A stretch of DNA of 9,034 nucleotides from an uncultured Subdoligranulum sp. (GCA_900772715.1 CAAGRN010000008.1:1-9034), one strand, 5' to 3'. Positions 1-6,144 are shown, counted from the stretch's first letter. Program-made: numbers and translations. Notes: generated from the letters alone by a model not told the origin.

Positions 1-596
1 ACCGCAGCGGCTACCGCCGGTTTAAAATGAAAACCGTGGCAGGCACCGACGACTACGCCTCGCTGGCGGAAACGCTTTCCCGCCGCGCCGCCGAGTACGA
101 GGCTGCCCGCCGGGGCGAAAAGCCGGACGGTCCGCAGAACCAGTTCACAACATTGCTCGACCTGCTGCTCATCGACGGCGGCAGGGGACAGGTGGGCGCT
201 GTCAAACAGGCGCTCAAGGGTACGGCACTGGAAAACGTACCCACCTTCGGTATGGTCAAGGACGACCACCACCGCACCCGCGCCATCGTGGATGACGCCG
301 GGGGCGAAATTGCCATAAACCGCAACCGCAACATCTTTACCTTTGTCACCAACATTCAGGACGAAACCCACCGTTACGCCAACGATTACCGCAAACGCGC
401 GATGAAAAAACGCTCCTACGCGGCAACGCTGACCGCCCTGCCCGGTGTGGGCGAAAAGACCAGCGCCGCCCTGCTGGCGCACTTCAAGACGGTAGCTGCC
501 GTCAGACAGGCGAGCATCTCCGACTTGGAGGAGGTCAAGGGCATCAGCCACGCCAAGGCGGAAAAGCTGTACAACGCGCTGCGCAATTCCCTGTAA
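1..596 (+). CDS. uvrC: UvrABC excinuclease subunit C, C-terminal part (5' end outside window)
   Basis: UvrC makes the two incisions flanking a DNA lesion in nucleotide excision repair, acting with UvrA and UvrB in the cytoplasm. The reading frame is open from the left edge (first full codon at base 3, reading RSGYRRFKMKTV), so the ATG at base 27 is internal. Counting from that ATG, residues 1-120 are the end of the RNase H-like nuclease domain, which makes the 5' cut: LLLIDGGRGQ (Asp50), FGMVKDDHHRTR (about 75-85) and the QDETHR motif (Asp112, His115) match the conserved acidic/His catalytic region. Residues about 135-186 form the tandem helix-hairpin-helix DNA-binding region (LPGVGEKTSAALLAHF, then VKGISHAKAEKLY). 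The GIY-YIG and UvrB-binding parts lie upstream, outside the window. No terminator separates it from the regulator gene 19 nt downstream. Confidence 0.95.
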   Translation, partial: RSGYRRFKMKTVAGTDDYASLAETLSRRAAEYEAARRGEKPDGPQNQFTTLLDLLLIDGGRGQVGAVKQALKGTALENVPTFGMVKDDHHRTRAIVDDAGGEIAINRNRNIFTFVTNIQDETHRYANDYRKRAMKKRSYAATLTALPGVGEKTSAALLAHFKTVAAVRQASISDLEEVKGISHAKAEKLYNALRNSL

Positions 597-615
597 AACG
601 GAAAAGAGGAACCTT

Positions 616-1863
616 ATGGCAGATAAAAATATTTATACGGTGCTTGTTGCCGACGACGAGGACGAGCTGCGCGAAGCCGTGTGTACGATGATCCCGTGGG
701 AAGCGCTGGGCTTCCACTTGGTGGGCAGCGCCAGCAACGGGCTGGACGCGCTGGAGCTGGTCGAGCGGCTGGAGCCGGACCTGCTGCTGACCGATATCCG
801 TATGCCCTTTATCTCCGGCATTGAGCTGGCGCGGCAGGTGCGTGAAATTCGCCCGGCAATGCACATCGCCTTTTTGAGCGGCTACGATGATTTTGAGTAC
901 GCCAAACAGGCGATCCAGTACAACATCATCAGCTATATGCTCAAGCCCCTGACGATGGATGGTCTTGCGGCAGAGCTGAAGGTCATTCACGAGCGCATCG
1001 ACACCCGCTATGCGGGGCTGCGCCGTGCCGACAGCCGCAACGCAGACCGCGCGGGCTTTGTCATTCCGCTGGTTTTGCAGCGCTACGAAAACGCCCCCGA
1101 TGATCTGGAGGAACGCCTGCGCCGCGCCGCCTGTGACTGTGGGCTGCTGCGCGGTATGGATGACCGCAGCTCGCTGGTGGTGCTGGCAGCTTCGCTGGCG
1201 GGTGATGCGGACGATGTGGGCGGCTTTGCCCAGCTTGTGGAGCAGAGCGCCAACAAATATCTGCGCCATTTTGTGTTCAACGGCAACGGGCGCATCATCG
1301 CCGTGCTGCTGGGCAACCATTCGGACTTTGAGGAATACCTGCACATCCTCGCCGATGAGATCTGCCAGCTGACCGAGCGCGCCTTGGGGCGCACCGCCAG
1401 CGTCGGCATCAGCCGCGAATATACCGGCTTTGCCGAGCTGCACGATGCCTATAAGCAGGCGGTGGACGCCCTGCATACCGCCGCCGAGGAGGAAAGCGGC
1501 GTGCGTTTCAGCAGCGATACCCGCAAAAACGGCAGCCTGTGCGAGCGCGCGCTGGAGATCATCAACCAGCATTATATGGACGAGGACCTTTCGCTGGCAT
1601 CCCTCAGCGCGATGCTGGACGTCAGCCCCAACCACCTCAGCGCCTGCATCAAAAAGTCGGAGGGGGAAACCTTCCTCAACATTCTGGTGCGCCGCCGTAT
1701 GGAAACCGCGCAGGAGCTGCTGCTGACCACCGATCTGCAAATTCAGGAGATCGCCCGCCGCTGCGGCTACATAGACCAGCACTATTTCAGCTACTGCTTT
1801 AAAAAATACAGCGGCACCTCCCCCGTGGCGATGCGCCGCGCCCGCAGCGAGGCACGCACCTGA
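616..1863 (+). CDS. YesN/AraC-type response regulator
   Basis: A 415-residue transcription factor, the predicted phosphorylation target of the adjacent kinase. Residues about 8-125 form the receiver domain: acidic pair Asp13/Asp14, phospho-acceptor Asp60 in LLLTDIRMP, Ser88 in FLSGYDDF and Lys110 in the MLKP motif. Residues about 150-290 form a middle region whose end (ASVGISREYTGFAELHDAYKQAVDAL) resembles the degenerate GGDEF-like domain of many YesN/CdaR regulators. Residues about 308-408 hold the AraC DNA-binding domain with two helix-turn-helix units (LASLSAMLDVSPNHLSACIK and IQEIARRCGYIDQHYFSYCF). The start is supported by AAAGAGGA at 603-610, 5 nt before the ATG. The stop shares one base with the kinase start (TGATG), suggesting translational coupling. 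YesN-type regulators usually activate nearby sugar-uptake genes; here the obvious target is the mgl operon (inference). Confidence 0.93.
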   Translation: MADKNIYTVLVADDEDELREAVCTMIPWEALGFHLVGSASNGLDALELVERLEPDLLLTDIRMPFISGIELARQVREIRPAMHIAFLSGYDDFEYAKQAIQYNIISYMLKPLTMDGLAAELKVIHERIDTRYAGLRRADSRNADRAGFVIPLVLQRYENAPDDLEERLRRAACDCGLLRGMDDRSSLVVLAASLAGDADDVGGFAQLVEQSANKYLRHFVFNGNGRIIAVLLGNHSDFEEYLHILADEICQLTERALGRTASVGISREYTGFAELHDAYKQAVDALHTAAEEESGVRFSSDTRKNGSLCERALEIINQHYMDEDLSLASLSAMLDVSPNHLSACIKKSEGETFLNILVRRRMETAQELLLTTDLQIQEIARRCGYIDQHYFSYCFKKYSGTSPVAMRRARSEART

Positions 1864-3578
1864 TGCGCCCGCCGCGCACAGCACAGCTGGTCGCTGCGCT
1901 GATTTCGGCTTTGTCGCTGCTGGTGCTTACCTTATGTACCGTGCTGTTTCTGCGCAGCTACCGCAGCAGCGTTATTGAATCCGCCCGCACGGGCAGTGCG
2001 CAGGCGGTCAGTCAGGTCGTGGGTACGGTGGGCGCCTATGTGGACACGCTGGAGGGCGCTGTCGGCATCGTCAAGGAGCATCTCGGTGACGAAGAACCCG
2101 CCCGCGACGCCTTTCTGGCAGCACTGCTGACCGCCCGCCCGGAAATCGCCGCCATCACCGTCTATGATGAGGACGGCGCCCTGCTGAACTGCTGGGCGCA
2201 GGACGGGCGCACCCCCAGCGAGGATATCGTGCGCAACCTGTCCTTTGACTTGACAACCGCCAAGCGGCTGGGGCAGGGGTATATCAGCACGCCCCACGTG
2301 GAATCCATCTTTACCGGGTATTACCCGTGGGTCGTTTCGGTCGTGCGGCGCATCCCGGGCGGCGGGCGCCGCTGCTGGGTGTCCATTGATGTCAGCTTCA
2401 AGGAACTGGCAGGCACCATCAGCGGGGTTGGCATCGGACGCCACGGCTATTGCTACCTGATGGACGAGCGCGGCAATATGGTCTACCACCCCCAGCAGCA
2501 GCTGCTGTACGCCGGGCTGAAAAAAGAGGAAGCCGGGCGTCTGGCGTGCATCGGGGACGGCACCTATGTCGAGGATACCGTCATTTACAGCGTCAAGCGC
2601 GTGCCGGGCAGCCCGTGGCGCGTGGTCGGCGTCAGCTACGTGGACGAAACCGTCAACGAGAGCTTCTGGCAGATGTTCCGCATCGCCGTGGCTACCGCTG
2701 CCCTGATTTTTGTCATGGCGCTGGCGGCAGGATTTGTGCTTTCGCGCTATCTGAGCCGCCCTTTGCAGGAGCTGGAAAGCGCTATGGAACAGTTTGAGCA
2801 GGACGCGGACCGCTTTGCTTTCCGCCCGGTGCGCGGCACGCGCGAGGTGCAGAACCTTTCGGATTCCTTTGCGCATATGGTGCGCCGCATCCAGAAGCTG
2901 ATGACCACCGTGCGCGAGGAGGAGATCATCCTGCGCAAGACCGAGCTGAAGGCGCTGCAGGCGCAGATCAACCCGCACTTTTTGTACAACACGCTGGATT
3001 CCATCGCGTGGATGTGTGAGCGCGGCAAAAATGCCGATGCCGTCGAGATGGTCCACGCGCTGGCGCAGCTGTTCCGCATCAGCATCAGCCGCGGACACGA
3101 GCTGATCCCCATTGAAAAGGAACTGCAGCACGCCGAGGCGTATCTGCGCATCCAGAAATTCCGCTACAAAAATCAGTTTACCTACCACTTTACCGTGGAT
3201 GAGGGCTGCCTGCACTGCCTGTGCAACAAAATCACGCTGCAGCCCATCATTGAAAATTCCATCGTCCACGGGCTGGATCTGATGGTGGACGCCGGGCATA
3301 TCGAAATTACTGTCAAGCCCGACGGCGAGGATATTCTGCTCATCGTCGAGGATGACGGCATCGGTATGGAGCCGGAGCAGGTCAGCGCGCTGCTGCAAAA
3401 CGAGCCGAGCGACCGCACGGGCATCGGCGTCAAAAACGTCAATGACCGACTGCGCATCTATTTCGGCGCAGAGTACGGCTTATCCATCCGCAGCGCCCCC
3501 TATGAGGGCACGACCGTGACGATACGCACGCCCCGCGTGCCGGAGGACAGGGAGGCGGACTATGATAAAATTCATTAA
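1863..3578 (+). CDS. YesM-type sensor histidine kinase (dCache, HAMP, His_kinase, HATPase)
   Basis: A 571-residue membrane-bound kinase. TM1 is at about residues 8-30 and TM2 at about 272-296, enclosing some 240 extracytoplasmic residues that look like a dCache domain (AAITVYDEDGALLNCW, GYISTPHVESIFTGYYPWVVSVVRRI, HGYCYLMDERGNMVYHP, PWRVVGVSYVDETV). HAMP follows at about 293-345, then a short coiled stretch. The His_kinase core has phospho-acceptor His372 in the QAQINPHFLYNTLDSIAWM motif. The ATP-binding domain shows the N box (IIENSIVHG, Asn465), the G1 box (EDDGIGM, 496-502) and the G2 box (GIGVKNVNDRL, 520-530). The set of motifs and the order of domains are complete, so it should be active. 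Its start overlaps the regulator stop by 1 nt, with only a weak GAGG at 1849-1852. Its 3' end overlaps the lipoprotein gene by 17 nt. It probably reads ligand through its Cache domain, through the lipoprotein, or both. Confidence 0.93.
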   Translation: MRPPRTAQLVAALISALSLLVLTLCTVLFLRSYRSSVIESARTGSAQAVSQVVGTVGAYVDTLEGAVGIVKEHLGDEEPARDAFLAALLTARPEIAAITVYDEDGALLNCWAQDGRTPSEDIVRNLSFDLTTAKRLGQGYISTPHVESIFTGYYPWVVSVVRRIPGGGRRCWVSIDVSFKELAGTISGVGIGRHGYCYLMDERGNMVYHPQQQLLYAGLKKEEAGRLACIGDGTYVEDTVIYSVKRVPGSPWRVVGVSYVDETVNESFWQMFRIAVATAALIFVMALAAGFVLSRYLSRPLQELESAMEQFEQDADRFAFRPVRGTREVQNLSDSFAHMVRRIQKLMTTVREEEIILRKTELKALQAQINPHFLYNTLDSIAWMCERGKNADAVEMVHALAQLFRISISRGHELIPIEKELQHAEAYLRIQKFRYKNQFTYHFTVDEGCLHCLCNKITLQPIIENSIVHGLDLMVDAGHIEITVKPDGEDILLIVEDDGIGMEPEQVSALLQNEPSDRTGIGVKNVNDRLRIYFGAEYGLSIRSAPYEGTTVTIRTPRVPEDREADYDKIH

Positions 3579-4530
3579 GCGGCTGCTGCCGGCGGCCTTG
3601 GCGCTGGCGCTGGCGGGCTGTGCCGCCCTGCCGCAGGATGCCCCCACCAGCCGCTACAAGGTGGCGTTGATCGCCAAATCCACGGGACTTGAGTTCTGGA
3701 ACGCGGTTTTTACCGGCGCACAGGCGGCGGCAACCGAATACAATATTGATTTGGTCGTCACCGCCCCCGAAAACGAGGAAGATTTTGAGGGGCAGAACGC
3801 CCTGATCGAGGATGCCGTTGCCGACGGTGCCAAGGCAATCATCTTCTCCGCCATCGACTACGAGGCAAACGCCGCCGCCATCGACGCCGCCGCGCAGGCG
3901 GGGGTCGTCATCATCAACATCGACTCGCAGGTCAACTCCGGTCATGTGGCGGCGTACATCGGCGTGGACAACTACGGCGCCGGGCGTATGGCGGCGCAAA
4001 GTGCGCTGGACGGCGTGCCGGGGCAGCTGAACGTGGGGCTGATCAACTATGAGGTCAACGGTGCCAACGGACGCGACCGCGCCGCCGGTGCCAAGGAAGC
4101 CTTTGAGCAAAGCGGACGCGCCCAGGTCGTTGCCACGGCGCAGACCCACCCCAACGCGGACGATGCACGCCGCGATGCGCTGGAAATGCTGCGCGACCAC
4201 CCGGAGATCAACGTGCTGATCGCCCTCAACGAGCCGAGCGGCGTCGGCACCGCCCGCGCCGTACACCAGATGCAGCGGGCGGACGATCTGTGGCTGGTCG
4301 CCTTTGACTCCAATTTGGAAACCATAGACGCGCTGCAAAACGGTGCCGTTGATGCGCTGGTTGTGCAGAACAGCTACTCCATGGGGTACTTCGGCGTGCA
4401 AAGCGCCTACCGGCTGCTGGCAGGGCAGGGGAGCAGTGTAAACACCGACAACATTGCCAATGCGGCAGTCATCACCCGCGACAATATGTTTGCCATGGAC
4501 AACCAGCGGGAATTGTTCCTGTTTGAGTAA
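3562..4530 (+). CDS. Lipoprotein sugar-binding protein (Peripla_BP_4/RbsB-like), probable sensor partner of the kinase
   Basis: 322 residues. The N-terminus is a lipoprotein signal (MIKFIKRLLP, hydrophobic stretch, lipobox LAGC with Cys20), so it should be anchored on the outer face of the membrane. Residues about 33-322 are a type I periplasmic-binding fold: VALIAKSTGLEFWNAVFTGA at the front, DGAKAIIFSAIDYEA, INIDSQ (120-123), GRDRAAG (170-176, Arg where RbsB has a ligand Arg), FDSN (248-251) and VVQNSYSMGY (Gln269). In INIDSQ a Ser stands where RbsB has Arg. It lacks the calcium loop of MglB. The start is backed by AGGGAGG at about 3549-3555, 6 nt upstream of the ATG, within the kinase gene. 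No permease or ATPase follows it before the 561-bp gap. Given the 17-nt overlap with the kinase, I infer a ligand receptor for signalling, comparable to XylFII in the XylFII-LytS/YesN systems of clostridia. A second binding protein for the downstream importer is the alternative. Confidence 0.85.
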   Translation: MIKFIKRLLPAALALALAGCAALPQDAPTSRYKVALIAKSTGLEFWNAVFTGAQAAATEYNIDLVVTAPENEEDFEGQNALIEDAVADGAKAIIFSAIDYEANAAAIDAAAQAGVVIINIDSQVNSGHVAAYIGVDNYGAGRMAAQSALDGVPGQLNVGLINYEVNGANGRDRAAGAKEAFEQSGRAQVVATAQTHPNADDARRDALEMLRDHPEINVLIALNEPSGVGTARAVHQMQRADDLWLVAFDSNLETIDALQNGAVDALVVQNSYSMGYFGVQSAYRLLAGQGSSVNTDNIANAAVITRDNMFAMDNQRELFLFE

Positions 4531-4559
4531 GGCGGAAGGAAAGAAGATTCCTTATCTGA

Positions 4560-4590
4560 ACCGTCCCTCCTTGCGGGGGGGGGGGACGGT
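4560..4590. repeat. GC hairpin with 11-G run, copy 1 of a direct repeat
   Basis: ACCGTCCC (4560-4567) pairs with GGGACGGT (4583-4590), with further C:G pairs inside and a G11 run at 4575-4585. It begins 29 nt after the lipoprotein gene stop. There is no T tract behind it, so it is a poor terminator as it stands. The first 21 bases match 4806-4826 with one mismatch. It may be a decayed or duplicated terminator stem, an mRNA 3'-end stabiliser, or one end of an interspersed element. Confidence 0.6.
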
Positions 4591-4630
4591 AAGACTGTCG
4601 ATAAATTTAATGGGAAGACTGCGAACGCTC

Positions 4631-4780
4631 GGTAGGTTTGTAGGGAACGGTCTTGACCGTTCCGTGCAGCCTAGCCGTAAGTACGATATATCGGGAAATA
4701 GCGCGCCGTTCGGCGCGATTTTATGCGCTACGCGCAGCCAGCGGTGCGGATGGGTCAAGACCCATCCCTACATTACTACC
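4631..4780. repeat. MITE-like or REP/BIME-like inverted-repeat element, about 150 bp
   Basis: The outer ends are GGTAG (4631-4635) and CTACC (4776-4780). Just inside are GTAGGGA (4640-4646) and its complement TCCCTAC (4765-4771). Each end then carries its own palindrome: GGAACGGTC/GACCGTTCC (4644-4663) at the left and GGATGGGTC/GACCCATCC (4748-4767) at the right. Both share the core GGTCTTGACC when read from the outside in. The interior has another perfect hairpin at 4702-4717. No convincing protein is encoded. I see no clear target-site duplication, so transposition is not shown. The architecture fits a non-autonomous element or an interspersed palindromic repeat of the kind common in clostridial intergenic regions. 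Confidence 0.6.
4702..4717. repeat. Perfect hairpin inside the inverted-repeat element
   Basis: CGCGCCG (4702-4708) and CGGCGCG (4711-4717) are exact reverse complements around a TT centre. TAGCGC (4699-4704) can also pair with GCGCTA (4725-4730), giving a competing larger fold. It sits near the middle of the 4631-4780 element, so in RNA the whole element could form a three-hairpin structure. ATTTTA follows, which is too short and interrupted to call a terminator. Confidence 0.55.
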
Positions 4781-4805
4781 CGAAAAAGGGCTTCCTGACA
4801 AACTC

Positions 4806-4836
4806 ACCGTCCCTCCCTGCGGGGGGACGTTTTTTT
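4806..4836 (+). terminator. Rho-independent terminator of the sensor block; copy 2 of the direct repeat
   Basis: CGTCCC (4808-4813) pairs with GGGACG (4824-4829). Three further pairs (T4814:G4823, C4815:G4822, C4816:G4821) close a CTGC tetraloop, and a run of seven T follows at 4830-4836. This is a standard intrinsic terminator and the natural end for the transcript running from the regulator (and perhaps uvrC) through the lipoprotein gene. It isolates the mgl promoter from upstream transcription. Confidence 0.8.
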
Positions 4837-4973
4837 ACCCCTTTTTGGGTGGATTTCTTACAAATTTGCATCAATTATAACCGTTTTGTCATTTTTGATG
4901 GGCAACCTGCACAAAGAACCGACACCGCGATTGGGCAATGTGTTTGCGTAGTTGGTTTTTTCCCCTTTTTGTC
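4837..4973. promoter_or_regulatory. AT-rich upstream control region of mglB with short direct repeats
   Basis: This stretch between the terminator and the palindrome has no convincing gene. It contains TGGGCAA twice (4899-4905 and 4932-4938), in the same orientation and 33 bp apart, about three helical turns. It also has a CATCAA/TTGATG inverted pair (4869-4874, 4895-4900) and pyrimidine tracts of the form TTTTTT-(TA)-CCCC-TTTTT (4830-4846 and 4956-4970). AraC-type activators typically bind direct repeats upstream of -35, so these are candidate sites for the YesN-type regulator. This is pattern-based only. Confidence 0.3.
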
Positions 4974-4987
4974 GGTGAAATTTCACC
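4974..4987. promoter_or_regulatory. Perfect 14-bp palindrome abutting the mglB -35: candidate operator
   Basis: GGTGAAATTTCACC is an uninterrupted dyad (GGTGAAA/TTTCACC) ending one base before the proposed -35 hexamer TTGTTT at 4988. The position suits either an activator touching RNA polymerase or a repressor blocking it. It lacks the central CG typical of LacI-family/cre sites. Such a symmetrical site suggests a symmetric dimer, which is not the usual mode of an AraC-type regulator, so a second regulator outside the window may also act here. Confidence 0.5.
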
Positions 4988-5019
4988 TTGTTTTTTACCC
5001 CCCGCCTGTGTATTATAAT
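4988..5019 (+). promoter_or_regulatory. Probable sigma-A-type promoter of the mgl operon
   Basis: Two registers fit: TTGTTT (4988-4993), a 17-bp spacer and TATTAT (5011-5016); or the T-run (4991-4996), a 17-bp spacer and the consensus TATAAT (5014-5019). Transcription would begin at about 5023-5027, leaving a leader of about 65-70 nt. The -35 is not a perfect consensus, in keeping with an activated promoter. Confidence 0.65.
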
Positions 5020-5027
5020 AACTGTCA

Positions 5028-5091
5028 ACGGGGTCGCACCTCTACACGCGCCCCACAAAAAAAACCACTGCAAAAAGAAGGAGAAACAATT
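5028..5091 (+). promoter_or_regulatory. mglB leader with weak stem and strong ribosome binding site
   Basis: GGGG (5030-5033) plus CGC (5035-5037) can pair with GCG (5048-5050) plus CCCC (5051-5054), giving a short bulged stem near the 5' end of the transcript that might protect it. An A-rich stretch and AGAAGGAG (5076-5083) follow, placed 8 nt before the ATG at 5092. The Shine-Dalgarno sequence fixes the mglB start and argues against the longer open frame that begins at 4723. I see no riboswitch. Confidence 0.55.
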
Positions 5092-6144
5092 ATGAAGAAA
5101 TTGGCTTCTATCGTACTGGCCGGCTGCATGGCCGTATCCCTCGCCGCTTGCGGCGGCGCTGCTTCCTCCAGCGCTCCCGCTCCCGCTTCCTCTTCTGAGG
5201 CTGTTTCCGCAGCTGAGAGCGCTGCTGAGAGCGTTGAGGCTCCTCAGGGCGGCAAGGTCGGCGTCTGCATCTACAAGTTCGACGATGCCTTCATGACCAC
5301 CTACCGTAATGCTCTGCAGGAGATCCTCGAGGGCAAGGGCTACGAGGTTACCATCGTCGACGGCAACAACGACCAGGCCAAGCAGAACGAGCAGATCAAC
5401 ACCTTCATCACCCAGGGTGTCGATGCTCTGATCATCAACCCCGTTATGACCTCCGCCGCTGACCAGATCATCTCCACCGTTAAGGATGCCGACATCCCCA
5501 CCGTTCTGATCAACCGTGAGCCCACCGCCGACCAGATGTCCGCTTACAACAAGCTGGTCTACGTTGGCTGCGACGCTGCTCAGTCCGGCACCTTCCAGGG
5601 CGAGCTGATCCTCGACACCGCCAACAAGGGCGACATCAACGGCGACGGCAAGGTTTCCTACATCATGATCCAGGGCGACCCCGAGAACATCGACGCTCAG
5701 CTGCGTACCGAGTACTCCGTCAAGGCTCTGAAGGATGCCGGTGTTGAAGTCGAGCAGCTCGACCTGCAGCGCGGCGACTGGGACCGTAACAAGGGTCAGG
5801 AAATCGCTCAGAACGACCTCGCCAAGTTCGGTGATCAGATCGAAGTCGTCTTCTGCAACAACGACGATATGGCCATCGGCGCCCTGCAGGCTATCGAAGC
5901 CGCCGGTCGCAAGGTCAACGAGGACATCTATCTGGTTGGCGTTGACGCTCTGGACGCTGCTCTGAACGAAGTTGCCAACGGCAAGATGACCGGCACCGTT
6001 CTGAACGACGCCAACGGTCAGGCTACTCAGGCTGTTGCCTGCATGGAAGAGCTGCTGGGCGGCAAGACCTACGAGGCCGGCAGCCAGAGCGTGTACGTTG
6101 ACTACGTCAAGGTCACTCCCGACAACGTTAAGGATTTCCAGTAA
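5092..6144 (+). CDS. mglB: Galactose/glucose-binding lipoprotein of the Mgl ABC importer
   Basis: A 350-residue extracytoplasmic receptor that hands galactose or glucose to MglAC. It has a lipoprotein signal with lipobox LAAC (Cys20), then a Ser/Ala/Pro/Glu-rich tether (about 21-52) and a type I binding fold. By recalled alignment with E. coli MglB, the sugar contacts are kept: Tyr61, Asp65 and Phe67 in IYKFDDAFM; Asn141 in LINREP; Asp201 and Arg205; Trp230; Asn257 in CNNDDM; Asp285 in GVDAL; Asn305 in TVLNDAN. The exception is E. coli His152, replaced by Asn199. The calcium loop DINGDGKVS (181-189) and distal Glu251 are present, with Ser189 at the position of a Gln ligand. Codon use is strongly biased (4 of 6 Arg codons CGT, against 1 of 14 in the upstream lipoprotein gene), as expected for very high expression. 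It has its own promoter upstream and a terminator hairpin directly after it. Confidence 0.95.
   Translation: MKKLASIVLAGCMAVSLAACGGAASSSAPAPASSSEAVSAAESAAESVEAPQGGKVGVCIYKFDDAFMTTYRNALQEILEGKGYEVTIVDGNNDQAKQNEQINTFITQGVDALIINPVMTSAADQIISTVKDADIPTVLINREPTADQMSAYNKLVYVGCDAAQSGTFQGELILDTANKGDINGDGKVSYIMIQGDPENIDAQLRTEYSVKALKDAGVEVEQLDLQRGDWDRNKGQEIAQNDLAKFGDQIEVVFCNNDDMAIGALQAIEAAGRKVNEDIYLVGVDALDAALNEVANGKMTGTVLNDANGQATQAVACMEELLGGKTYEAGSQSVYVDYVKVTPDNVKDFQ

Noticed and set aside
544..1884. 446-residue open frame on the minus strand opposite the response regulator
   Set aside because: The plus strand encodes a clear receiver-AraC protein. The antisense frame is a by-product of GC-rich third codon positions and shows no recognisable domain.
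1932..3398. 488-residue open frame on the minus strand opposite the kinase
   Set aside because: The kinase motifs on the plus strand are complete. The antisense translation is low-complexity and His/Ala/Gln-rich, without family features.
4631..4780. CRISPR array or leader
   Set aside because: The repeats are inverted and nested, only two copies exist, and there are no regular spacers.
4454..4798. Open frame of 114 codons overlapping the end of the lipoprotein gene and the repeats
   Set aside because: It reads through a G11 hairpin and the inverted-repeat element. No ribosome binding site or family-like sequence supports it.
4974..4987. Catabolite-responsive element (cre)
   Set aside because: TGAAATTTCA lacks the central CG and the four-base-longer spacing of a cre, so it is listed only as an unassigned palindrome.
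4723..5091. In-frame 5' extension of mglB by 123 codons
   Set aside because: It runs through the terminator, the palindrome and the promoter. The lipoprotein signal begins at 5092 with an ideal ribosome binding site.
5028..5091. Riboswitch or T-box in the mglB leader
   Set aside because: The leader is too short, with only one weak bulged stem and no recognisable conserved core.
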